From assembly GCA_001600415.1 (NCBI GenBank), contig BCJX01000011.1, positions 1,109,285 through 1,173,284 of the forward strand: a stretch of 64,000 nt of DNA. Direction: 5' to 3'. Numbering within the stretch: position 1 is the stretch's first letter; the number at the start of each line of letters is the position of its first letter. A model generated the notes under the pieces. That model was given only the letters and a program-made list of their open reading frames with translations, did no database searches and was not told the DNA's origin. This stretch comes from Pascua guehoae. Taxonomy: Eukaryota; Basidiomycota; Tremellomycetes; Trichosporonales; Trichosporonaceae. Below are positions 11,924 through 23,070 of the stretch, one piece after another. The position numbers were made by a program, and so were the translations under genes.

Positions 11924-14384
11924 TTAGAGCCCGTCCGTGAGCGTGTCGGCTGGCTGGCCCTCCCAGCAGATGTGGTAGACCTTGTCAAAGAGGGGGTAGT
12001 GCCCGATACGGTCCCGTGCCTTGAGGAAAATGTGCACGTCCTTTGCAGTGTGGATACCCTGCAGCTCTGGACGTTAGTGTGTGGTTCGCGGTGGGAGGAG
12101 ATACGAGGCAGAGGCAGGTAGACGGGCAGGCAGAGAGGGAGACTCGCTTTGGCCAGTATCGTCACCATCCACCGTCGCAGTCGCAGCGTTCGAGACTGGG
12201 CCTGTCCCAGAGTTCGGGACAGCTGCGATGTCTGCAATGGCAGCGATTGCAGAGTCTATGACGGCGGCGGCGGCCGAGTCTGCGAACGCGACCGTCCAGG
12301 CAGCTGCGCCTGGTGCCACGTTTGCCGTGCTCGCAAGCGCACATGAGCCGTTCAGGCCGTTCGGTGTACGTGCTCGCTCGGCTTGCCCAACGTGTGCAGC
12401 TTGCCCAACGTGTGCAGCTTGCCCGTCCTGCTCGTCTTGCCCGCCAGGCTCCACCACCTCGATCATGTACTCACTTTGTCCCGCGAGCATCTCCTTCTCG
12501 AGCACGTCAAACGGCTTGCCCGTCTTGACAAACGCCTCGGCGGTCATGCGGTTACGGCCACCGAGACACGACGTGATGAGGTCGGCGACACCTGCGCTCT
12601 CCTGCAGGAACGTCTCGGGCTTGACGTCCTTGAAGAATTCGAGGCAGAAGTTCTTGGTTTCGAGCAGGCCGATGCGCATGATGGCGGCTGTGGTGTTAGC
12701 TCGATTCAGGTAGTCACTGGCGTTGAGGGCGGTGGGGGGGTGTCTGGGGGTCGCAGCGGCTGGGGCAGCGGTTGGGGCAGCGGCTGGGGTACCCGCTACA
12801 CCCGCAGCCTGTACACGCTTGCGTTTCCACCGTCCTCTAGTGTCCGCCCACCAGTGTCGCGCGGCCGGTACGTGCTTCACACAACAACCTAGATGGCCCT
12901 GCACTCCAAACACGACTCACACTTTGTGTTGTTACCGTAGCCCAGACCGTCGCTCAGGCCGGCAGCGACGGCGACAACGTTCTTGAGTGCTCCACACAGC
13001 GATACACCGTTGACGTCCTCGATGAGCTGCACACGGAACTTTGGCGTCTCTGCGGCGTCAGCGGTGTGGTCCACGCGAGCACGCGAGGCATAGACGCCGT
13101 AGCAGTCATCCCCACTATCCCGCGAGCGACACACCCCGAACTCACCAAAGAGCTTCTGCCACATCAACCCCTCCTCCTCCTTGTGGTACCCGACGGTGGT
13201 TTCTGAGAAACGCTCGAGAGCGACCTCGGAGGCAATGTTGGCGCCCGAGAGGGCCGAGCACGAGATGCCGAGACGGTCCTGGATGACGTCGGCGAAGATG
13301 TGAATGTCCGAGCCGTGGACGTCGACGCCCTTGATGAGTGAAATGGCCTTTGCGCCGGGCGCAATGTGGCCCTCGATCTGGTCGAGCACCTTGGCCAGGA
13401 CTGGCGTGGGTCAGTGACGGGGGGACAGCAGAGGGGCAGGGCAGTACGCACACTGATGGGGCAGGACAAAGACGAGGGCAGTCGCGCCCTCGACGGCCTC
13501 GACGACGTCGGGCGTGGCGACGACATTGTCACCGAGGGGAATGTTGGGCAGGTACTTTACGTTGATGTGCGTCTCGTTGATAATGTCGGTGAGTTTCTTG
13601 CCGTCGATCTGGTCATGTCAGCGGCTGATTCGCACCCGTCATGTCTGTGTGCACGGCCAAGAGACGGGCATGGCGAGTCGGGGTCCACCAAAAAAGAAAA
13701 AGAAAAAAAAAAAACAAGAGACACCCCCTTGCTCGCTAGCACGCAAGGACCGCTCCGCGCGCTCGTTACGCGCTCTCGCACCCCGCTTCGCTCGTTCAGT
13801 TGCCGGTGCCGGTAGTAGAGCCGTTACCGTTGTCCGGTTACCGGGTCGCAGTGGGCAGAAGGGGTCACTGTCGCTGTCCAACGGACATTCTCGAGCACCC
13901 CGAGAGCAGCCTGCGTAGCCTGTACAGCCTGTACAGCCTGTATAGCCTATACGAAGCCGTAGGCAAGCTCTGTACCGGGCCCTCGCAGCACCAAGACCGC
14001 CTAGGATGGTACGCAAACAAGCGGGCGGTACTCACCACCTCCTCGTAGACCCATACTGGGACGCGCTCCTCGAACAGCTCAGAGTGCTTGCGGACATTCT
14101 GTCCAGCGATGCGGGAAATCGCAGAGCCCCTGGGTCGTTAGCTCGGTGCCGGGTGGGTATTCGAGTCCATGTCGATGCCGCTGTCCGCTGGCCCAGCTGC
14201 CTCCAGCTGCTTTTGCGCGATGCACATCGTGGTCACCCTCACCCGCACGATGCAATCGCCGTCACCGGACCACAGCGTCGCAGTCCGCACACCTCACAAC
14301 TTCACGACCTCACAACCTCACGACCTCACGAGCGCGTTCTACTCACCAGTTGCCGGAACCGATAATGGCGACCTTCTCCTTCAT
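11924..14384 (-). CDS. GPD1: Glycerol-3-phosphate dehydrogenase, NAD+-dependent
   Basis: Seven exons, 14384-14347, 14129-14036, 13608-13452, 13400-13146, 13049-12921, 12687-12475 and 12066-11924, give 342 residues. The enzyme reduces dihydroxyacetone phosphate to glycerol 3-phosphate for glycerol production, redox balance and lipid synthesis. Visible marks are the N-terminal Rossmann loop G-S-G-N-W-G, the LVFVLPHQF and LIKGVDV segments, the SCLGGRNR stretch, and a C-terminal VYHICWEG. Length fits the family. Two introns are unusually long: 13609-14035 (427 nt, with an A-rich run at 13690-13714) and 12067-12474 (408 nt, open for 133 codons in the exon frame). The first exon is only 38 nt. Osmotic regulation is known for the family but is not demonstrated here. 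Confidence 0.95.
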
Positions 14385-15732
14385 GGCTGGTGGGGACACG
14401 AGGTGTCGCTGTGCCGTCTTGATGCGCGTGGAAGTCTGGGCAATCGCAGAAAGCGGAGCCCGTTTGGAAAGTAGAGCGGTAATGGTGGCGAGTGGGTTGG
14501 GGGGGTTAAGTCGGGGGGGATGTCGAGGCTGGGCCGTCTGTGTCGGTGACGGTGACGGCGTGGGTGGGTGGGTGGATAGGCGGGAGTAGACCAGCAGTCA
14601 GGCACGTCAGGTGGGCGTCAGGTGTACAGTGGGTGGGATATCGGTCGGATAGGGGCGGCGCGCTAGCAGAGAGTCACGGGGCGTGGGAGTTTGGCTTGTC
14701 GACGTGTAAGGCGGGCGTGGGAGGCAAGTAGGTTGCAATGTGGTGATGGTGGTGGTGACGTTTGGGGATTGGATGTGGGTGGATGTGGGTGGATGTGGGT
14801 ATGTGTCGCGGAAAAGATGTGGGGTTGGGGCAAAAACAAGAAAAGCAATTATATACCAACAGAATGACGATTGATACGACGACCCAATCCGTCCGATAAA
14901 ATAGAAAAAGGCAGCAGCAGCAGTGGTCGTGGGTGGGTGGGTGGCGTTTAGGCTGTAGATCTCTCTTGCAACCGTGCTAGTGCTATTGCCCACGGTCACG
15001 CATCTCTTGATACCCGTTCGGTTCTCGTCTCCCACTCCTCACTTGTCTTCAGAGATCCGATCAAGCCGACCCCAGACCGACTAGCCGACCATGCAAATGA
15101 CGAAAAAAAAAAAAAGGCAAAAAAAAGGTGCCGGCATGCTGCAGACGCCTCATTTGCTTGGCTCGAATTGGCCTGGGGGCTGGCGTTCTTGCTCTCGTCG
15201 TGTGGATTGTCCATGCCGTGCCATGGATGGGTGGCGGGCGGCATGGGCTTGCCGTTGCCGCAGCCTCCGCGCGCCGCTCCCGCTCACGCACAGCGGCTGA
15301 TTCGATGCATTCCGCCTGACTCTCTCTCTCTGTCCCATTGTAGCGGCAAGCTAGACCCAAGGCTCAAGACCCGGCCCATTTGGTCGTTTCACCCTGTTGC
15401 TCCTCAGCCAATCTGATTGCCGGAAATTCCGGACAACCGGCAACTATGCTATGCGCACGGCCCCCTTCATACCCGCTACCCAAAGAAATGGTCACCGGTC
15501 CAGTCGTGAGCTGTCCACGGCCGCCGTCATGATCAGTCCAACGCGCCAAACGTCATCAGCAGTGTCAAGTTTGGATGCGAATTGATGCGAATCGCTGCAG
15601 AGAGACATGTTTCGGCGCCCTACTCTAAACTCTAGTGCGGACACTGTGCAAGATCCGCCACTGTCATGACGAGAGCTACATGATAGCGCCGGGCCGGCGG
15701 CTAGAGCAACTCGAGCGCACGCACTCGGAGCA
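14385..15732. other. Intergenic, promoter side of GPD1
   Basis: This stretch of about 1.35 kb lies upstream of the GPD1 start and downstream of the NUDCD1 stop. It contains three direct copies of a 10-mer (14771-14800) and an A-rich run (15103-15126). No protein-coding or RNA gene is recognised. Confidence 0.5.
14771..14800. repeat. Tandem 10-mer, three copies
   Basis: The unit ggatgtgggt occurs three times without a mismatch, in the GPD1 upstream region. Confidence 0.9.
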
Positions 15733-17952
15733 CTAGAGCACACCGCGCAACACGACGAGGGCCTTTTCACACAGTGCTACGACCACGCTCTGGGTACCGA
15801 CCGCCACCTGGCCCACACCCAGGAGCGCGCCCCTATCTCCGCCGCTGACGCCAATGACGCCCTGGCGCGCCGAGGTGGCGGCGGATGCCGCCTCGCCCTC
15901 TGCGGGAGGGTAGTAGATGTATGCGTTGCCAAAGCCTTGTCCCGACCCCGCATCGAGGGCAAACACGGTCGATGCCGCCGGCGACCCTCGTGTCCCGGGG
16001 CCCTGGCCCAGTGCGCCCAGTCGCGTGACGTGCCGTACGAGACGCAGGTCGCGTTTCGAAGACATGACAAACGCCAGCGCAGGGTTGGTGCCCAGGTGCC
16101 GCCAGGGGTCGCGCGCGGGGTCTGTGCCGGGCGCAGGCGCAAACAAGAGGCCGTCGACGGCGGAACGGACAATGATGCCGGTGTCGCGAGGCAGATCGCC
16201 AGCACTCGTGAGCGGCAACGACAGCACAGACGTCGGCTGCCGCGACCATGTGGCGGTCGGTGTGTAGCCTGCAAAGCCTGCGGAGGCCGGTTGCTTGGTC
16301 GCCGCGTTTCCGTCGTCGTCGGCAACAATGTGCCCGACGAGCACCGAGCGCCCCACGGACCCCACGGTTAGGTCAGCAAACGCGCCTTCGGTACGCTGGC
16401 CATACTCGGCATCGTATCCGTCGTCAAAGTCCATTTCTTCACGGAGCAGTGCAGGCATCGTCGGGTGGTTGCCCTGCGGCTCGTCATCGCCCCGTGTGCG
16501 GATTGTGTTCGCCTGGCTAAAGCTCTGCCGCATCGCTGCGAGCGTAGCCGCCGAAAACGTCTCGGGCACATCGGGGACGCAATCGTCTTCGTCTGGGATA
16601 AAGACGCTTGGCCATCGGGGGCTCCCCTCACCCTTTTGAAGCTCGACCTCGAGTGTACCCTTGGCGGCATCATATGTCCAGGTCGACTCGTCGGCGACAA
16701 TCTCCGTCCACAGTGATGCAAAGGGAATCGAGGTAAACTTGGCCAGTGCAGGCGAGAGTGGGGCAGGGAGCGACGCAGCGTCCACAGCGAGCATGAACAC
16801 TTCGGGCGCGAGCGAGACCTTTAGAGCTTGCCTCGGTGTGCCGGGAGGGAGCTGGAATGTGATCGACACAGACTGCGCGTCCTGCGTCCAGGAAAACGGG
16901 TACTCGGTGTCCTCGTCGTCGCTCTCGTCGACGTCCATAACTTCGTCTTCGTCCTTGCCCGCGCCGGCTGCTGCATCGGTGCTGTCCCCTTTGGTACCGC
17001 TCTCTGCGGCGCCACTTGCTTCAGGAAGCGACGCCCCAAGACCAAGCTTTGCAATCCTCTCCTTGCGCTCACGCTCCGCCCGCTCCGCCTCCGTCTCCAC
17101 GTGATCCCCAGGTTTGGTGTCCGTAAACGCGTCCTCGGAGAGGACGACCCAACCCCCCTCGGCCCAGGTCGCCCAGTACGGCAAGTCGGCGCCGTACATG
17201 GTCCACCGCGGGATGAGTGGCTCGGGTGCGCTGTCGCCGGCATTGGCGTGTCCAGCGTCAATCTCCACCTCGCTCAGCTCAAACGTCGCCTCGCGCGCCT
17301 TGTACGTGCTCCCTTGCGCGGGCTTGACGACAGCCCTTGCGATGAGGAGGCGGAACACGTCCCCGCCCACATGGTGCGACGAGTGCAAGAGGAACGGCAC
17401 GGGCTCGCCCTCGCCCTTGTCCAGCAGGTCGTACCGCGCCACAAACGTGCCCGTGAACGCGCCAGAACCGGGCTCGTTCACCCGCAGGATGTACAGCGAC
17501 CCCGAGCCCGAGGAGATTGCCCACGTCGTTGCCGAGAGGGGAAGGGCGCGGGGGTATTCTGACTGCTTTGGCGTCGAGGAGATGGGTGCAGGGAGGCTCG
17601 CGAGCTGCGTGAATACAGGTTGAAGCTGGGCCTGGTGGTGTAAGCACGTGAGAGTAAGAGTACGTGACAGGTGACTCACGTCGAGCTCGAAACCGACGAC
17701 ATTCCAGTCCGTGTCAATGTACACTCCCCGGCTGCCCGCAGTGTCCAGGTGGTCCCACGAGATGCGCGAGCGCACCTCCTTGAACCCCAGCTGCTGTGCG
17801 CCGTAGCCTACCCGGCTCTGCGTCGCGCCAGCACCAGGGAGAGGGTACGCCGCAACATCACGGTCTTGGTCGAGCGACTGCAGTCGGTACGTCTCAAATT
17901 GAGGTAGGAGGAGGGCACGGTCTGGTGCGAGGAGATCTGCGGCGCGGGACAT
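15733..17952 (-). CDS. NudC domain-containing protein 1 homologue (CS domain)
   Basis: Two exons, 17952-17680 and 17631-15733, give 723 residues. The central CS/p23-like domain is clear (YPFSWTQDAQSVSITFQLP and the following beta strands, about residues 390-480). The surrounding N- and C-terminal sequences match the beta-propeller-like plan of human NUDCD1. An acidic, low-complexity linker (D/E-rich, about 360-390) sits just before the CS domain. NudC proteins act as HSP90 co-chaperones, and NUDCD1 is a partner of the COPI-related and DHX15 machinery in animals; the fungal role is inference. The 48-nt intron 17632-17679 has no in-frame stop, so an unspliced form would add 16 residues. The chosen start lies downstream of an open but unconserved 58-codon stretch. 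Confidence 0.82.
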   Translation of the reverse strand: MSRAADLLAPDRALLLPQFETYRLQSLDQDRDVAAYPLPGAGATQSRVGYGAQQLGFKEVRSRISWDHLDTAGSRGVYIDTDWNVVGFELDVSHLSRTLTLTCLHHQAQLQPVFTQLASLPAPISSTPKQSEYPRALPLSATTWAISSGSGSLYILRVNEPGSGAFTGTFVARYDLLDKGEGEPVPFLLHSSHHVGGDVFRLLIARAVVKPAQGSTYKAREATFELSEVEIDAGHANAGDSAPEPLIPRWTMYGADLPYWATWAEGGWVVLSEDAFTDTKPGDHVETEAERAERERKERIAKLGLGASLPEASGAAESGTKGDSTDAAAGAGKDEDEVMDVDESDDEDTEYPFSWTQDAQSVSITFQLPPGTPRQALKVSLAPEVFMLAVDAASLPAPLSPALAKFTSIPFASLWTEIVADESTWTYDAAKGTLEVELQKGEGSPRWPSVFIPDEDDCVPDVPETFSAATLAAMRQSFSQANTIRTRGDDEPQGNHPTMPALLREEMDFDDGYDAEYGQRTEGAFADLTVGSVGRSVLVGHIVADDDGNAATKQPASAGFAGYTPTATWSRQPTSVLSLPLTSAGDLPRDTGIIVRSAVDGLLFAPAPGTDPARDPWRHLGTNPALAFVMSSKRDLRLVRHVTRLGALGQGPGTRGSPAASTVFALDAGSGQGFGNAYIYYPPAEGEAASAATSARQGVIGVSGGDRGALLGVGQVAVGTQSVVVALCEKALVVLRGVL

Positions 17953-18575
17953 GGCCGGAGAGACGACAAGAGTGAGAGTGATGGGATAGTAAAGACGCAA
18001 ATGGGTGGCGAGGAAATTGTCGAGCAGCCACTTAATGGTGGTGGCTGAGAGACATGCGTTTGGTGCCACCTCCACCTGCAAACCTCCACCCACGTCATCT
18101 GGTGCCTCCCTCCAATGAGCCTGCAATTCTCATGTGCACTACCTGCTCCCCATGCGTTTGCCCGTAAAACACAATGCACACGATTCATGATACTCTACAG
18201 ACGCAGTCATACCAGCTCGGACATACCATGGAGATGCAAAGCACTCGGTCTGGAGCGGGCATACTCAGCGCACGTTTACAAGGGATGTGGGAGACAAGGC
18301 TTGCCTTGTCGTGGTTTTTATATTGTGGACGGGTCCAATGGCAGAATGCGGACGGACGTGATGGGAGCGAACGCCAGTGCCGACGTTCAGCTGCGGGGTG
18401 AACAAATGCTCGAAGGGAGGAACGAGAGCCAGTAAGCGAGGTGCGAGACTGGACAGAGGGAAGGAGGCTCTTGGAAGAGGCGACTTTGGTATCTCGGGAG
18501 TGAAGGCGTATACGACCACAGCGAGGCGCCGACCAGGCTGCCAACGGCGCGAGCCGCGTACGAACCCCATCCCGT
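17953..18575. other. Intergenic, no gene recognised
   Basis: This stretch lies between the NUDCD1 start and the SPF30 stop, both on the minus strand. It is presumably the NUDCD1 promoter. No other element is seen. Confidence 0.5.
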
Positions 18576-19473
18576 TTACTCTTCGCCGCCGCGCTCGAAC
18601 TTGTGCTTGCCCATACGTTCGTACGACGTGAAGCCCTTGCCAGAGTTGACAACGCCGACTGGATTGGTTAGCACACCCAACTAGTCTTGTAGTAGTAGTA
18701 CCAACCTCGTCCTGCGTTCGTCAACATTGTTCCAACACACGTGCCGTCTCAACACCATCCGCACTCACCGACAGGGCTCTCCGATGTGCGGAACACCGAC
18801 GTGCCCTCGAGGCCGGCAATGTGGATGCCCTTCTTTGACGCCTTCTTGCCAAACTTTTGCCACGCATTCTGCTTTCCTCGTGCGTCGTCTGCGCGCGCCT
18901 TTTGTGTTTCGAGCCACTTTTCGCCCTTCTTCTTCTTCTTCTCCTTCTCTCGCTCCGTCAACTGCTCGTTGGGCCGCTTCACGACGGGCTTTGGAATAGG
19001 CGCAGTCGGGTCGTGCGGGCGGAGTGACGAGAGCGGAACATTGGTCGACGACGTGTAGCCCTTGAATGTAATCGTGTACAGCGGCGACTCTTTCGAGCCC
19101 ATGACGGCGTTTATGCGCGCGGGGTACCTGGGCGTCAGAGCTGCGTCAGACGGAGGGTTTGTAGTTCGACGTACCACTTGCCATCGCGGTGGTACTTTGC
19201 CATGCAGTCCATGCCGGCGCGGTACTCGCCCTGCTCCTCCCAATTTGTGTTGGAGGCAGAAGCAGTAGAGTCCTTTGCGCTCTCCCTTTCCTTTTCCCGT
19301 TCCCTGCCCTTGCCCTTGTTCTTGCTCGCCTCGGCCTTGGCGGCGGCCTCGGTGAGCTCGATGAGCTCGAGGAACTCGGCCTTGAGGGTGAGGAGACCCT
19401 CGTTGTCCGGGTCACCCTCGAGCTGGAGGTTGACGAGCGCAAGCTGGTCTTTGAATGTCTGAAGCTCCTCCAT
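18576..19473 (-). CDS. SPF30: Survival-motor-neuron-related splicing factor 30 (Tudor protein)
   Basis: Four exons are used: 19473-19175, 19127-18769, 18711-18706 and 18658-18576, giving 248 residues. The third exon is 6 nt (GACGAG). The protein joins the U2/tri-snRNP stage of spliceosome assembly. An N-terminal helical part is followed by a Tudor domain (about residues 80-140: GEYRAGMDCMAKYHRDGKWY, then the YTITFKGY strand), a lysine-rich stretch, and the conserved C-terminal region with GRVGVVNSGKG. The micro-exon supplies the G-R of that motif. Joining exon 2 directly to exon 4 stays in frame but loses it. Human SMNDC1 has the equivalent G-K-V-G-V, which supports the micro-exon. The donor of the last intron (GTTGGT) is weak. 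Confidence 0.88.
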
Positions 19474-19966
19474 GATGGCAATAGCGTGGGATAGAGGCGA
19501 GTGTGGGTGTGTTGTTGTGATTGTCGGCTGATGACGATGAGCAGCGAGCAAGCAACCAGGATATCAAAGCATCAGGAGAGCCAGACTGGCGCAGAGTGGC
19601 GGCGGAATTTTGGTCATAATGCCGAATGTGGCAACTGGAACTGCAGGCATCCACGAGAGTACCAGGGCCCTCGATTGTTGCTTTTGCCGAGGTATGGGCG
19701 GTAGTATGGGCGACTATGGAACCCAAGACGGAGATCGTGGGTGCATGAAACATGTGCACAATGTTCCAGAGCTGCTGTAGAGATTCAACTCTCGAATGAC
19801 AGAGATAGTACCATCTGGGGCTTGGCAGGCCCAGCGTCGCCTTGGGCCGTCACAAAAAAAAAAAAAAAGTTGGACAAGAGAACCCACACTTGGTCAAGAG
19901 GAAACCCTGTGCATGCATGATACAACTCATCCAACTGCCACTGTTGATCTACTTCTACCAGAGCAT
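19474..19966. other. Intergenic, upstream of SPF30
   Basis: This stretch holds the SPF30 upstream region and the CRC1 3' side, with a run of about 15 A at 19854-19868. No gene is seen. Confidence 0.5.
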
Positions 19967-21379
19967 CTACCAGAGCGAGTTCATGAGCTTGAGGGACAGC
20001 TCGACACCGACAAACGTCGCCGCGTTGGCCGGGAAGGCACGGCCCATGGCGGGTCCAAAGCCCTTCCAGAGGGCCGTGACGCCGTCGGCGGCAATGAGAC
20101 GGCGGGCGCAGTCCATAAAGCCCTTGTAGGTGCCCGCGGGCGCCGACTGGAGACGCGACTTGATCGTCTAAAGGGGTGTCAGCCTGGAAATGTTCATGAC
20201 TGGGCAAGAGACTCACGTCGGGAGGGATAGCAATCGACCACATGGCAACACCAGCCATACCACCGGCGAACATGACAGCTGGGAGCGAGAGAGGAGGGGC
20301 GACCTCCTCGCCAGTAGCGGGGTCGATGGTGGGCTGGCCCGAGAGCTTGCCCTTGACAACCTCGTAAGTGACAAAGTAGACGGCCGAGCCGGGGCCGTCA
20401 CGGGCGACAGTAGCGAGGGTGCCACGGAAGATGGAGCGGATACCGCCCTCGGCGTAGAGCTTGCGAACGACGTCGAGGGGGCCAGAGTACGCGGGCTTGC
20501 CGCCCTGGCCCTGGACCTGGAGGAGAACCTTTACACGCTCGGCGGGGGCAGCGACAAGGGTAGCGGGGATGGCAGAGAAGAAACCGGCAAACGCGAGCTC
20601 GGCGTTGCTGAGCTTTGGCGACGTGCGGTTCGGCGTGGCGGCGTACACAAGGCGCTTGCCCATGTCGTAACCCTGGAGGGCGTCAGTGCATTGTTCGACG
20701 CTTGGGTATGTGGGGTATGCCTGCTGGCGGACGGGAGGAAGTGTGAGTGAGTACGTCCGCCCGCACGTCCACGAGCATCGACCAAGCTCGGTTGTTGTCT
20801 CGCTCGACGTCTCGGCTGTGTAGATGCTCGGTTGATTCACACTGTCCAACCAGGTTTGTCGCCGTGACAGCAAGCCCCCCTCGGCGAATGGCCAGCAGCA
20901 CGACACCCCCGGTGTGCATCCGGGGGTGGTCAATATGCCCTCGGCACCGCTTGATCTCTGCACTAGGCTGCTGCACTAGGCCTCGTTCCACTCACCCAGA
21001 AAGAGATGGCGAAAATGGGCGTCACACCAAGTAGAGGAGGGGTGATACCACGGTACAGGCTGCGAGAGGTCAGCTCACCGTCGTCATCCGGAATGCCAAT
21101 GGAGAGCAGCAGTGCAAATCACAATACTGCTTGCACTGGCAGGAATCATACGCACCCCTTGACACCATCACGGGCAATCGTCTTCTTGACAACATCGATC
21201 GCACCCGTGTATGTTCCCGCTGGCGCAGTCTGGAGACGCGTCTTGGTCAGGTCAAAGGGGTGACCGACGAGGACGGCCGAGATACCACCTGCACCGCCCG
21301 AGAGGAACGACTTGATGGGGCTGACGGTCTGCTTGGACTCGTGAACGGCCTCAATGTCGGCGGCGTCGTCGGAAGACAT
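19967..21379 (-). CDS. CRC1: Mitochondrial carnitine/acylcarnitine carrier
   Basis: Four exons, 21379-21156, 21059-20996, 20672-20217 and 20167-19967, give 314 residues, the usual carrier length. Three repeats of about 100 residues each carry the mitochondrial carrier signature: PFDLTKTRLQ, PAERVKVLLQ and the third as PPDTIKSRLQ. The second repeat includes the RGTLATVARD segment and the third the WKGFGPAMGRAFPANAATF stretch, which are typical of carnitine carriers. The protein exchanges acylcarnitine for carnitine across the inner membrane so that fatty or acetyl groups reach the matrix. The second intron (20673-20995) is 323 nt and contains two copies of ctgcactaggc. Assignment within the carrier family is by motif similarity and is fairly secure. 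Confidence 0.9.
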
Positions 21380-23070
21380 CTTTGCGGGTGGGGGAATGGT
21401 GAGGAGGCGCTGGGCAAGGGGGTTTTAAAGCGAACTAGCTCGAGGGAGCGCGCGCGTGTTGGCGAGCGGGCGATGGGTAGACGTGGGGCGGGCGGCGAAC
21501 AGTGGACAGTCGCGCACTGCAATGGGCTAGTTGCTGAGAAGTGGATGAGAGGTGGGTTGAAGAAAGAAAGAAGAGAAAAGTGGCAGAGAGGATGATGGCT
21601 TTTTTGGAAAGCGGCAGTGGTGGTGCCGCGGGGCGGGGGTGGGATGGGTTTGTCTGGGGGGGGTGTTGCGTCACGGCTAGTGCAGCGAGTCGGCAAATGG
21701 CGCCAAAGCCCGTTTCGACTACACACGCAGGCAGTACCTGGAAAGTCGCCTCGGTCCTACCTCAATCGACACTCCCCCTCCCCTCGGCTCCTCGGTGAGA
21801 TGGGCCTCCTCTATCCCTTCTCGATCGCTCGTCTCCGGCACCACTGGCGTGTACCCCGTCCCTCTGTGGACTCTGAGGCGCGCTTGAGTTGTGCATGTGG
21901 GTTGGCATCAGCCGCTCCAGGACGTCCAGGATGCCGGTTGCCGGCAAAGTGAGTTTGCCGGCGCCGGGTCTGATTACCTTTTTGGCGCGCGGCCCTTGTC
22001 GGACATATTTCGGCGCGTTACTCCGATTATCTCTGTGCCCTCTGACATGTCGGCCCCCGCATTTGTCGACGCTTTGTGGCCCATGGCTGCCCACACTACT
22101 CGCTCACTGCCCACACCGCGACGCCATCTGCCGCACTTGCCCCGCATCACGTCCCGCAGGCCCCACTCGTCCGACGGCGTCGTAGTATCTCCCCTCTGTG
22201 GTTGCTCTCTTGGCATCTCAACACGTACCTGATGGCTAGGCAGATCGTGGACAGCAGTACTGCCTAAGGGCACAGAGCGGGGCCACACCGAGGGGGCTGC
22301 GGGTCATGAAAGATCCAAGTCTGGCGTACAGGGATAAACGGTTGATCGTTGGTTGGCAGAAATGGTTGACCAACAGGAAGGAGAGGAGCGGTCAGTCGGG
22401 GGATCGGGGGTTGCGATGGAGGACAAACAGTCGAGCACGCCGGAGGTGCAATTATTCGTGCTGTGGAGCGCCGTGAACAGGTCGCCATGGCTGCGCTGTC
22501 TCCAATGGTATCGGGAACTTGATCACAGTATTCATTTCCGTAAAGGCATGAGCAGTGAGACGAAGAGGGAGGGGCCGGGGTCAGCGAGGAGGCTCAAGAC
22601 TATCTCGAAGAGGAGGCAGTTGTGCCAGACGAGGATCTTGAGCACAAGTTTGAAGACGAGTCGAAGAGATGTGTGAGAGTTTGGCGAGGAAGAGTATGAC
22701 TGACAACATGCCACGATGAGACAATGATGCCCATGAGATGTCGAGAAGCAGAGGGCCCTGATCAGAGGGTTCGATCACAAACGATAACACTCGAGGTACC
22801 CGGATCCAGATCCTCCGGTAAACCGCGATTGTGGGAACCTTGCCTTGCGCGTGGCTGACCACAGCCGGTGCATGAAATAGAAATAGACCAAGCAGAGTGG
22901 AGTGTTACAAAGTATCAATGCTGCCTGTCAGAGTCCAAGGTCAACAATGACAAAGTGAAGGCATTACCGTCAGTATAGTATCCCCCGCTGCTCCAAACAA
23001 GTCTATACACCCAAGGCAGAACCCAACATAATATCATGAACCAAAAACGCATCGCCATCCCCCGGCCACA
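21380..23070. other. Intergenic, no gene recognised
   Basis: About 1.7 kb lies upstream of CRC1 and downstream of the zinc-knuckle gene. Open frames are short and on all strands, without coding character. A GC-rich inverted motif (tgccggttgccggcaaa) lies near 21932-21950. Confidence 0.5.

Noticed and set aside
22353..22676. Open frames in the 1.7-kb gap upstream of CRC1 as a small gene
   Set aside because: No conserved motif, no matching splice sites and poor codon pattern.
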